In this document: positions 1 to 9,149 of the stretch, in pieces
Layout: each line of letters begins with the position of its first letter
Numbering within the stretch: position 1 is the stretch's first letter
Source: Brachypodium distachyon
Taxonomy: Eukaryota > Streptophyta > Magnoliopsida > Poales > Poaceae
Direction: 5' to 3'
Assembly: GCF_000005505.3 (NCBI RefSeq)
Contig: NC_016134.3
Coordinates: 21,342,584-21,406,583, forward strand
Length of the DNA stretch: 64,000 bases
Made by a program: the position numbers and the translations under genes
Notes under the pieces: model-generated
What the model saw: only the letters and a program-made list of their open reading frames with translations
Databases searched by the model: none
Told to the model about the DNA's origin: nothing

Positions 1-678
1 GTCGCGGTGGTACCTGTCCTGCCAGCCGATCTGGGGCACCGGCAGCCCCGTCGGCGGCTGGATGAACTCCTGGGGGTCCTCCACTCGGACCCAGCACCAG
101 TCGCCCCGCCATTCTTTTTCGATCTTCTTCCCCGACCGGACGATGAACTCCGACTTCATCTGGTCGCGGGCACGGAAAACCACCCCTGACGACATCGCCT
201 TCGCATTGTCGATGCGCGGGTAAAAGTAATGCCGGAAGAGCCCCATCGACGGCATCACCCCCACGAACGCCTCGCAGAGGAACTGGAAGGTGGCGAGGAA
301 GAAGAGCGAGGTGGGGTGGAGCTGCGCCACCCGCAGCTGATAGGACTCCATCAGCGCGTGGAGGAACAGAGAGAAGGGCGGCACCATGCCGCAGAGGAGG
401 AAGCGCGCGAACACCCGGAAGTCATTATCCTGGTGTTCGACGCCCGCCGGAAAGATCCGCGTCTCCCGGTGCTCGTTGAAGTTGGAGGCGACGGCGTGCC
501 GGAGCTTCCCCAGCGCCTCGCCATTGTAGCCGGGGCGGAAGAAGGCTACTTTCGCGCGCATCTCCCGCCTCTTCTGGTCCTTGGCGGCGGCCGCTTTGAG
601 TGCCGCCTCGGTCTTGCTGGTCGCGGGCTTCTTCGAAGACTGGACCTCCTTCCCCTTTCTGGTGGTGGGGGGCGCCAT
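1..678 (-). CDS. Antisense ORF of element E, Transposase_28-like N-terminus (partial, open)
   Basis: Reading the minus strand from the ATG at 676-678, all 226 codons down to the window edge are open; the gene continues outside. The protein starts MAPPTTRKGK with a Lys/Ala-rich basic leader of about 45 residues. A hydrophobic domain follows with the landmarks FRPGYNGEAL, GMVPPFSLFLHALMES, AQLHPTSLFFLATFQFLCEAFVGVMPS, HYFYPR and WRGDWCWVR. This matches what is known as 'putative gypsy type transposon' (Transposase_28) proteins of plants; their biochemical role is unknown. Equivalent ORFs occur in B, A and D on the same strand relative to pol, but those contain stops, whereas this one is intact as far as visible. 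It is not a DNA transposase in any demonstrated sense. Confidence 0.75.
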   Translation of the reverse strand, partial: MAPPTTRKGKEVQSSKKPATSKTEAALKAAAAKDQKRREMRAKVAFFRPGYNGEALGKLRHAVASNFNEHRETRIFPAGVEHQDNDFRVFARFLLCGMVPPFSLFLHALMESYQLRVAQLHPTSLFFLATFQFLCEAFVGVMPSMGLFRHYFYPRIDNAKAMSSGVVFRARDQMKSEFIVRSGKKIEKEWRGDWCWVRVEDPQEFIQPPTGLPVPQIGWQDRYHRD

Positions 679-778
679 GAGGAGCGAGGGTGGAAGCTGG
701 CAAGAGCATAGGGATGCGAGATGCGGAAGAGGATGGAGGCGAAAGGGCAAAGTGTTGCTCCCCGTTGCCAACAGTGGA

Positions 779-788
779 AGCTTTATGA
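779..788 (-). promoter_or_regulatory. TATA-like box for the antisense gene of E
   Basis: On the minus strand the sequence reads GTCATAAAGC about 100 bp upstream of the antisense ATG at 678. A TATA-like box stands at nearly the same distance in B and A. The match here is CATAAAG rather than TATAAA, so alone it would be weak; the conserved spacing is the argument. Confidence 0.45.
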
Positions 789-1070
789 CGCCCGGTCGTT
801 TGGTAACGGCCGGTTCCGTACCCTACGGGTGCGCGGGGATAACTCCTAATCACTGGGAGTAATGCGTGGAGTGGCCATAACTACCCCATTTAGGGGGGGG
901 GGGGATTAGGGCGGAAATCTCGCGCCCACTACTCCGCTTTTGGCGGTGCCGTACACGGGGCAGCGAAGGGGCGCGGGCCCGCAACTGATCGGGGGCCCAC
1001 GCGTCGGTTAAGGGCGTAGCCCGGCAACCGGCTAGGAAGAGACCCTTCCGGGGACAGGTGATGCTGGCCC

Positions 1071-1085
1071 ACGCCCGGGGGCGAC
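1071..1085 (+). other. Polypurine tract region of E
   Basis: A short G-run (CGGGGGCGAC) directly abuts the 3' LTR. The same position in A and B reads CGGGGGCTAC, and D has AAGGGGGCTACT. This is where plus-strand DNA synthesis would be primed. Confidence 0.6.
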
Positions 1086-2095
1086 TGTCGCACCAGTGGC
1101 ACCCGGGGTACCACCGCTGCGCGACGCGTGGCCCCCTCCCCCGGGTTCCTGGGAAGGTCTCATCCCGGGGAGCGCCAACGAGCTTCCCGGCAAGCTACCA
1201 GCCCCGAAATGGGCTAGCGGGGCCTCCCGGAATATTCCCGAGTAGGCACCTCCCGGGAAGCTGCTTCCCGGGAGGAGGTTCCCAGGTGCGCTGAGCCCGG
1301 GTGCTTCCCGGGCCGACTTGCGGGGACTGGAGGCTCCCGGACGCATGCCCCCGCCTCGGGTCGTGGGGCCCGCTGGACAGCGCCACACGGGCGCGTGGCG
1401 GGCGCGAAACGCGCGGTCCCACCAAGGCAGGGAGTAAGGTGCGCGGCTCAGTAAACGAGCCGACCGACGGGTAGTTACCTGTCAGGTCGAAGGAACAGTG
1501 GTTGTCCAATCCTACCCTAGGGTCTTAAGCCCCTAGCAGCGGAGGTGGCACCCATGCATGCCACCAACTCACCAGGGAGAGTCGCATGCCTCCCCGTTGG
1601 ACACTTGTAGCCCATGCACCGTGGCACATGTGGCATCCCCTTATGTATAAAAGGAGGACCCATGCCAACGGTCTGAGGGGGTTTTTTGGGGACAGGTTAG
1701 TCAGTTGGTTAGTTAATTGGTTCGGACGAAGCTTGCTCGATAGATGCTTAGTGGCTCCAACAGGCAGCCAGCAGAGAGCGGTAAGGAGTGCCTAGCCACT
1801 GAGAGAAAGCCCGGGAGCTTGCCCGGCAACCGGTAAACATTTGATCCGTAATCAATATCAGCTCAGACAGGCAGGACGTAGGGTTTTACACCTCCGGGTG
1901 GCCCGAACCTGGGTAAAAATCGGGCGTACGTCTGTTCTTGGACTAGCGCGTACCCCTAGCACTTTGCCTCGCCGGCCCAGTAGGGCCTCGTCGGCCGTGC
2001 CGGCGATCATCTGGTCTCCACCCCAGACGCCCCTACCGAACCGGAAAGGGGGACGTGGCTGCACGCCCCTGGTGTCGGAGCACCGAGCGACGACA
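1086..2095 (+). repeat. 3' LTR of element E
   Basis: 1010 bp, TG...CA ends. The start aligns with the A LTRs at 51972 and 63893. The end (CACCGAGCGACGACA) aligns with the A LTR end at 52682 and the B LTR end at 33498. All three share an inner block around a GCAGGACGTAGGG motif followed by TTACACCT and a GGTGGCCC...AACCTGGG stretch (here near 1869-1915). Confidence 0.85.
1646..1654 (+). promoter_or_regulatory. TATA box in the LTR of E
   Basis: TATAAAAGG followed by AGGACC. The same motif occurs in the B 3' LTR at 33155 and, as TATAAAAAG, in the A LTR at 52310. It is the likely core promoter for the sense genomic RNA. Confidence 0.7.
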
Positions 2096-2969
2096 CTCCG
2101 CGAGGTGCTTCCGCAAGGCGACCAGCTTGGGCTGGTTCGGTGACCGAGAGTTACAGTTAGATTTGGACAGGCGCACTGATATAGGGAGCTTTTCAGCCCC
2201 GGTGATATGATTTCTTGCAGCGGTGTTGGCCATGCCTTCTTGTTTAGAGTTAGTTGTCTGCTTGAGCTGCGGAGAGCTCCGCATTGCCTTCTTCGAGACG
2301 TTCTTGTGTCCACGCGCGCAAGGAGTAGGTGACGAATAGAGTCTCCGCGTGGTTCGTCGGGGCTTCAGTGTCCTCCAGTGTGTTTCCGCCACGCGAGCAT
2401 ATCTTCGCCGATATGTCACGCGTGGATGCGAGATCCTTGAGAGCCTGCTTTCATCCTTTCTACATCAGGCTATCTTTCTTCGAGGCATCCCCGTACTTTG
2501 CTTTCTTATGGCGTTGCGTGTCATGACGTACCTGTGATGGCAGCGGTTGAACTTGCGAATGTTTGCGTCGTCGAACTGGGTTTTCTAGGTCTTCCTCAGT
2601 AGGTTGATCGCGCACTCGGCCGAGTCCTCTTCGGCTGTGATAACCGTGGCCGCCGCATGTCCAACTACGTCTATGGAATCTGTGCATCCCGGGTGCCGTT
2701 GCGATGGTATGGTCATGTGTCTTCGGCATATGTAGTTACCGTCGGTGTTATCCGTCTGGTATTCCTGTGTGGAGGCGCCAAGCTCGTTTGCCGCTTTCAT
2801 GAGGACGATGACGAGGCATTCGCAAAATTGACGAAACTGCGGGTGCACATGGTTAGTCTGGTGATTTGCTTGGCGTGGTACGAAGAAAATTGAGATTAGG
2901 AGAGCGTCGGCGGTCGGTGACAAGATGGTCTGTCTAGCACGTACCGGTAGCTGTTGCGTCCATGACGCT
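2096..2969. other. Unassigned flank between E and the outer solo LTR
   Basis: About 870 bp between the end of E and the start of the outer solo LTR. Several overlapping reading frames of 60-140 codons exist on both strands, but none shows a domain I recognise or consistent codon structure. If the insertions at 2970-20352, 21341-33498 and 34244-43918 are removed, this segment is continuous with 20353-21340, 33499-34243 and 43919-47930, placing it downstream of the F-box pseudogene. I see no terminal repeats in it. Confidence 0.5.
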
Positions 2970-4793
2970 TGTAACATCCAATTTTCAAAATTCTTCATAT
3001 GCATTGCATGTCATAAGCATCATGCCACTCTTGCATTTAATCACATTTAAAACCGTAAAGTTAATCAAGGAAATCCTTTACAAAAGTACCCTTATTTGAA
3101 TTTGGGCTTTGTTCTTGCTTTTGAATAATTGCATTTTAACTCATAAGGGTTTTGACATAAAAAGAGATTTAATGCATATATTCCCATATTTTGGCTTTTG
3201 AATTTGTTTTGAAAAACAAATTATTTTGATAGTTTAAAAGGCCTTAAAGGCTAATTTATAGGCAAAAGTATTTTTAAATATTTTATTTTGAGGGAATTCT
3301 TGTCCCAAAAGTTAGATCATATAAAAATATGATTTTACAAATTTTGTTGCAATTTATTTGAAGTGATTTGGAGCTTTGAATCAATTTTGGGGTTCAAAAA
3401 CAGAAAATAGAAAAGGAAAAAGGAAAAGAAAAAAAAAAAAAGAGAAAAACCAAGGCCAGCCCGGCCTAATGGGCCGAACCGGGCCGAGCCGACCCGGTCC
3501 CGCCGCGCACCCGAGCCGCCCAGTCACTGACCGGTGGGACCCGCGCCCCTTTCTTCCCCAACTGCTCGTCCGGATTCTTCGGCCATGCTCGCGAGTCCAC
3601 GTCGAGCACGACTTCGCGATTTCTCCGCGCTCGAGTCCCCATCCTCAAATCCCTACGCGTCACCCCGAAGCCCTTTTCTTTCTCCTCCACTTCCCCCAAG
3701 CCGTTCGCCCAATTACGCGCCGGTTGCTCCCCAATTTCTCGCCGGAGTTGCCCTCTGCTGCCGCCGTCTCCGCGCCTTCGCCGCCGCTCCGGTGACTTCT
3801 CGCACCGCCGACCTCCTCTCCTCACTCCTCTCTTCCGTGCACACCTCATGACGCGGTTTTTTTTTTATTTTGGTTGCCGCAGCGAAGCCGCCGCCGTCCG
3901 CCGCTCCTCGCTCGTCCTTGGCGTTGCGTCCGAGGCCCCCGAGGGAAACCACCACTGTCTCCGGGACCGCATCGCCGAGCCGCTTCCGTTCCACCATTTT
4001 CCGAGCCCCGCCGCCGCCCGAAGACGTCACGCCGCCGCCGCCCGAACCGCGCCGCCGCCACCGCCCCTGGCTCCGATGACCTAGCGCCGCCGGATGAGCT
4101 GTTCTTCCCTCCACCGTAGATCTCTAATCTAACGGCCCAGATTAGAACCCTGGATGAACCGGTACCGGCCAGTGAGATGCTGCCACTTTTGCAGAAAAGC
4201 CCCCGATTATTCAAAACATCATAACTTTTAAACCATTTGTCCAAAACTTATGATCCGCACCTTTCTGGAATCCTCACAACCTGTAGAATCGTTTGGCAGA
4301 GTCCAATTTCAATTTTGAACAACTTTGTCAGAAGCAAATTACAGAATGCTTGAATATGGTTTAAATGTCAAATGAATTATTTCAAAATAGTTTGGAGCAT
4401 GTTAGCTTGCTGTAAAATTATTTAAGTATGCTCTCTGTCCATTAGGACCAGAGGAGAAATTATTTTGTAAATGAGGTGGCTATACAAATTTAATCTTACT
4501 CTATGTTTTACAAAAACTATATAAGCTTTTAATTAAAGCCTACCCTTGTTTCATGCATTGTAATTATCTCCTTAGTATTGTATTAATCTGTTCAAATCTT
4601 TTGAGAAGCCTTTCAAAACAGAAACTAAACAAGTTACTTTTAGAAGCAACCTAAGTGTGCATCATCATGACATATGCTTCATAGCATGTTTTTGTATTGA
4701 ATGTTGTGTTCATTGTGTGTATGCTTGCTTTTATTTTAGATTGTGTGTGTTGTAGTAAAATAAAACCCTTATTTGGGCCAGGCCGTAAATCCT

Positions 4794-4922
4794 ACGTGGC
4801 GACGAACAAGTCAACATTCCGCGAGCACGAGTCAAAGACACCTACGTGGCGCGATCAATTCTACGTGGCAGAGGAAGACTAGTCAACGAGTCAAGCCTCT
4901 CATGCCATGGTCAAGGGGTCAA
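4794..4922 (+). promoter_or_regulatory. ACGTGGC and W-box cluster in the 5' LTR of D
   Basis: Three ACGTGGC motifs (4794-4800, 4844-4850, 4863-4869) match the core of ABA-responsive elements. Six RGTCAA motifs (4809, 4830, 4881, 4889, 4909, 4917) are all in one orientation and are the complement of the WRKY W-box core TTGACY. They lie about 180-310 bp upstream of the TATA box. The 3' LTR keeps the three ACGTGGC and has seven RGTCAA. Binding is inferred from motifs only. Confidence 0.55.
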
Positions 4923-5104
4923 ATGAGCTAGAGTGGGGGGCAAGAAAAGTGAGAGGAGTGGGCCCTTGGTCCATGGTGGACCATGGACCAAGCCTCACTT
5001 TTCTCACATGGTGTATGGACAAAAGAAGCTACTTTTACCCTTTTGCCCCCACTTTTCTCTCTCCCACAAGGGTAGCCATGGTCATTTGTCATGGACCCCT
5101 AGGC

Positions 5105-5157
5105 TATAAATAACCCCCCCATGGGGGCATGTATCATTCACTCTCAACTTGAATAAA
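5105..5157 (+). promoter_or_regulatory. TATA box and poly(A) signal of the D LTR
   Basis: TATAAATAA at 5105-5113 and AATAAA at 5152-5157. The 3' LTR keeps the same pair (TATAAATAC near 18412, AATAAA 18458-18463). Initiation is expected about 30 bp downstream of the TATA box, so the repeated region R would lie near or around the AATAAA. Confidence 0.65.
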
Positions 5158-5589
5158 CTCAAGGGGAGAGGGCTAAAGCCTCTTGCAAAGAGCTCTAGTT
5201 TCGAGATCCGGGAAGACGCATTCGGCCCGGACTCGAAGGAGAAGGGGTTGGGTTAGAGTTCTAAGGGTATCCTAACCTCGATACTTGGAAAGACGCGTTT
5301 GGTCCAAGTATGAGGCGGCCCTGACGAACCTCTCGTCAAAAGGTGTCTTGGGAAGATCCGCTCGGCCCAAGCCCTCGGCTAACAACCCCTCGAAGCCTTT
5401 CCTAACATAGGATTAAGTCGCACCCGCAGGGTCGACCGAACCTATTAAAAAAATATCGACGTATCAACTTGTCCAAATGTACGGTGACCTTCGCTATAAG
5501 GCCGGCGTACACGCCGTACATTTATACCCGCACTTGTGCCATCGAGCATTGGCACCCCTTACTCTAATTGTTGTCGAGAACAACAACAG

Positions 5590-5611
5590 TGGCGTCGACC
5601 GTGGGGAACCC
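5590..5611 (+). other. Primer binding site of D
   Basis: TGGCGTCGACCGTGGGG starts one base after the 5' LTR, the usual position for tRNA-primed minus-strand synthesis. I do not assign the tRNA. Confidence 0.6.
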
Positions 5612-5631
5612 TCGCCGCAATTGAAGATCTA

Positions 5632-7288
5632 ATGGCCCCGACGAAGCCTACTTCATCAGGTCCACAACTTGCCGCGAAGTCTACACGGTTGCAAACAAAG
5701 AAAGGAAGTGCCTCGGGGGCTCCCGAGGAAGAAGGAAACATCACCAATCTGGACGCCGCCGCAAGCATGGTCGCCACGACGGAAGTCGCGGTTGCCCCTC
5801 CGCTACCGGCCGTCCTTGAAGGAACCGAGGTGCTCGAAACCGTCGTAGGCGGTCCCTCGACACTTACCAACGTAGTGGCAAGGATCGGCGAGCTGCCTAT
5901 GGTTGCCGCCCCCGCAGGGGATACGGAACTCGGCATGCCTCGATGGGCTTCGTGCCACCTTCCCAACGACCGGTGGTAACCCTGCCCTCGGAACCTACAA
6001 GAGGAAACAATGTGGCGTCGGGAGGATCCGCGCCAGGAAACAAAGGAGTCCCGGCCTACGACCCCTCCAACCCGGGATTACCTCCACTAGCGCTCGCCGC
6101 GATCGCCCAAGGAGCTCCTTGGTACCATCCTTATTGGGGCTTCCCGCGCAAAGTGCTCTCCAAATCGCACACCCTCAACATCAACCTCGCTTTACGAATG
6201 TCCCGCCAGCGCCCCTTGCTCCCCCCGCCGGGGTCGAACAAGGCGGCCACCAGGTACCACCTCAAGCTGCGCCTCGCGAGGAACGAGACCCTAGCGTGCA
6301 TGGAAACGAGTAAGTGGCAGAATCCGGAGCCCGTGCCGGCGGCGAAAGAAATTCCCGTCGACGCTCCGACCCTCCAAGAAAACACTGAGATCATTCTCCA
6401 AGCGACGGGGATTCGAACCCTCTTCAATTTTTGGATGTCTACTCCACCGCCATACGGGCCGCCGGGGGAGGTCCCGTCGAGATGTGCAACCTCTTTCCGC
6501 TCGCGCTCACCGGAATGGCGCAAACTTGGTTTTACAACCTGCGGAAGAACTCCGTGCACTCATGGGAACGCCTCCAAGAGGTCTTCATCGCCAACTTTCA
6601 AGGAAACTTTAAAGAGCCCGTGCAGGCTCACGAGCTATACGCCGTGAAACAAAAGCCTGGGGAATCCTTCCGAAGCTTCTTCCATCGCTTTGCGAAGGTG
6701 CAAAGCCAAATCGCCAACCTGCCGTCAACCACCGTGATCGACGCATGCATGCAAGGTCTTCTCCAAGGAGAAGTGAATCGGGCTCTAAGTCGTAACCCAC
6801 CGAAGACGACCGAAGAGCTTTATCGAATCTTGCAAGAATATGCCCGGGGTGAAGACGGGGACATCGGCAAGAAGGACGCGCCACGCACCGCTCCCGAAGG
6901 AACTCCCTTCTTCGACAAACCTCCTGCGCCCACTTCGTCTTCCAAGAAGAAGAGGAGGTGGGGGAAAAAGGGCACCGGTAACCAAGCCCAGAAAATCTTC
7001 GCCGTCGAAGGACAAGCACCGCCCCAAAAGACTTGGCAACCCAAGAAGCCACCTCGTCCGACCGAGGGAGGAACTGGAAGGTGCCTCATCCACAACTCGG
7101 CAAGTCATAGCACCGAAGAGTGCAACACACTCATCGTGGCCCGCGAAGAGTTCCAGGCGCGAATGCAGGCTCGACGCAAGGATGAGAAGACAACCGAGGC
7201 TCCGCGCCCCGCCAGCGTCCTTGTCGCCGACGAGCACCCAAGGAAGACAACCTCCCGTTCCAGGAACCCACACATCACGTCGGAGTGA
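5632..7288 (+). pseudogene. gag of element D (frameshifted)
   Basis: The first ATG after the primer site (5632) opens a protein beginning MAPTKPTSSG. Its frame runs to 5979, then homology moves to other frames (a Pro-rich linker near 5943-6260). The recognisable gag core is in the frame ending at 7288. It includes YSTAIRAAGGG, FPLALTGMAQTWFYNL, WERLQEVFIANFQGNF and KQKPGESFRSFFHRFAK, typical of the plant retrotransposon gag domain that forms the particle shell. A basic, Lys-rich tail follows (about 6870-7010), with a CLIHNSASHSTEEC segment where a zinc knuckle would be expected; the CX2CX4HX4C spacing is not kept. At least two frameshifts make it non-functional as one protein. Confidence 0.8.
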
Positions 7289-7347
7289 TACTCGGGGGCT
7301 CTGCAACGGGACGGGGATCAAAGCGACAACGCAAGGAGTAAGCTCGT

Positions 7348-8135
7348 GAAGTCAATGTCGTGGGAACCTTCACCCCGACGCCACCACCCAAGTGGCCGAG
7401 CGTGCCAATTGCCTTCACCAAAGAAGACGGTAAGGGGATACGCTTCCCACCTGACGACATCCTCTTCGTGACAGCGATCGTCGCCAATTGTGAGCTCAAG
7501 AAGATTCTTGTGGATGGCGGAAGCTCCGCCAACATCCTATATTTGAGCACATTAAAAAAGCTGATGGAGCCACAGGGGGGATACAAGAACGGCTTGCTTT
7601 AGCCGTCCCTTTATCCCCTCACCGGTTTCATGCCAGGGAAGTCCATTCAGCCGCTCGGGCAAATTGAGCTCCTCACGACCTTCGGAGATGCCACAAATCA
7701 TCGAACCGAGCTCATACGCTTCGACGTGGTGGATATTGAGGCCTCCTTCAACGCCATCCTCGGGAGGACGACGCTAAACCGTCTTTGTGCCGCCGTCCAC
7801 CACAATTTCTTGTGCATGAAGATCCCAGGCCCGAAGGGCGTGATAACGGTCCGTGGCGAGCAATCGACACTTTACCGCCACGAGTCCAAGTGCGCCGAAA
7901 AGGGAGAATCATCCAAGAGTATTAACTTTCTTTCGAGCACGGGAGCATCCGAAATCAATTCTCAGGAGCGCTGCATCCCCAAGCCTCTCCCCCAGGGAGA
8001 ACTCAAGGGAGTGCGCATCTCCCAAGATGACGCCACGCGCACGGTGAAGATTGGGGCCGACCTACCGAGTAAACTCGAGGAAGAACTTGTCGGCCTGTTC
8101 CGAAAGAATTCCGACATCTTCGCTTGGTCACCTTC
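7348..8135 (+). pseudogene. Protease region of element D, cut by a solo LTR
   Basis: One frame runs from about 7348 to the insertion at 8136. It carries the retropepsin-like site ILVDGGSSANILY (about 7502-7540), expected to cleave the polyprotein, and a second conserved strand FNAILGRTTLN (about 7749-7780). A TAG at 7600-7602 (CTT TAG CCG) breaks the frame; the neighbouring codons suggest it was CAG. The end, KNSDIFAWSPS, leads directly into the RT region. The continuation (GACATGGGAGG...) lies at 9150 after the inserted LTR. Confidence 0.8.
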
Positions 8136-9144
8136 TGATACGGGACGGGGTGGCCCGATCTTTCGATGAGATTGATAACTCTCGATTTGGGTAGGAGGTG
8201 ACGTTGACGATCCGACTACGGCCTAAGAGGCAGCGCCTTAGCAATCGATACACCAAGTCCAGAGGGTTATTGATCACGCGGGGGCACGATCAACCTGACC
8301 ACGAAGGTCTTTGTTCCTGCAAGCAATCGAAGAACAAGCAAGAACAAGATAAATAGCGGATGCAATCTAAAATTGCGAATATACTATATCAAACCAATGT
8401 CTCAACGAGACGATAAGTTGGGGTTCCGAAAGCGGTAAAACAGGTGGTCTAACCGACACACGCGATTACACGAAGTAGTAGCGATGGCTAACTTTTAACT
8501 AAACAAAACCCAAGGCTCCTTAGGGGGGCTCATGGGGTATATAAAGGAGGAGGGAGAGATATTTTCGTCCACCTTGAATAAGGAGTCCGAAATCCAACTC
8601 TATCTCTAACTTTCCTAACAAACTACAACTCTTTAGGAAACAGAAAAACAGATCCGTCAGCTTGTTTTGTCCGCCACGGTCAGCACGAGTCGAATCTCTT
8701 GATGGGGCCAGATTAGTTGGAAAGGTCTTGTAATTACCTTTCCAACAAGTACTTGTTTGCTTGATTTGGACTCTGGATGCGGCCTGAGTGATTAAAACAA
8801 ATTCGGGTCTCCTGACAGCTCGGACCCGAATCGGATTCAACTTTAATTCGTGATATCTTTCTCTAGCAAGCTCCGAATCATGTGCCGTTTGATTTGTTGG
8901 AAAGTAGACTTGATAGGCTTCACTTTGAATCTCCCTTTGCAGGCTATAACACTTCATCTTCACTTTGGACTTGTAAAGTTCAATAAGATGCCTACATAAT
9001 AAGATTACACAAGATAGTAGCTCCGCCTCTTTGCAAGTAACATATTGAAAACATTTTGTAATTGAATTCACCTGATTATAATTATTAGAGACACCAACAA
9101 TTAGAGTTCTAATGGTCGTATGCATGGTTAGCATGTCCATATCA
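8136..9144. repeat. Solo LTR inserted in pol of element D
   Basis: 1009 bp, starting TGATACGGGACGG and ending GTCCATATCA. It is flanked on both sides by CCTTC (8131-8135, 9145-9149). Removing it with one CCTTC rejoins the D coding frame exactly (SPS|DMGGVPHDV). No coding remains are inside. A TATATAAAGGAGG sequence near 8538 fits a promoter on the plus strand, but the orientation is not settled. Apparent long minus-strand frames through this block are not coding. Confidence 0.88.
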
Positions 9145-9149
9145 CCTTC

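Larger units (their letters stand above)
1..2095 (+). mobile_element. Element E: Tat-lineage Ty3/Gypsy LTR retrotransposon, 3' end only
   Basis: Only the last part of the element is in the window: an antisense ORF, a purine-rich tract and a complete 3' LTR (1086-2095). The LTR opens TGTCGCACCAGTGG and closes CGACA. Its opening and the antisense gene match element A (51972-64000) closely, so E and A belong to one family. The five bases after the LTR are CTCCG; the left copy of the target duplication is outside the window. Assignment to the Tat lineage is inferred from A, whose pol carries the second RNase H typical of that lineage. Confidence 0.85.
4748..5588 (+). repeat. 5' LTR of element D
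   Basis: Begins TGTTGTAGTAAAATAAAACCC, ends AACAACAACA. It aligns with 18060-18895 along its whole length, apart from a rearranged stretch near 4960-5035. The 5' copy holds a perfect 13-bp inverted repeat with a 2-bp spacer at 4965-4992 that the 3' copy lacks. Confidence 0.92.

Noticed and set aside
229..711. 160-codon plus-strand frame in E and similar plus-strand frames opposite the antisense genes (31494-31877, 63096-63299)
   Set aside because: They are opposite-strand images of the Transposase_28-like ORF, whose domain is readable only on the minus strand.
3466..4244. Gene-like GC-rich frames in the outer solo LTR
   Set aside because: Overlapping frames on both strands, no recognised protein; kept only as a remark on a possible captured leader.
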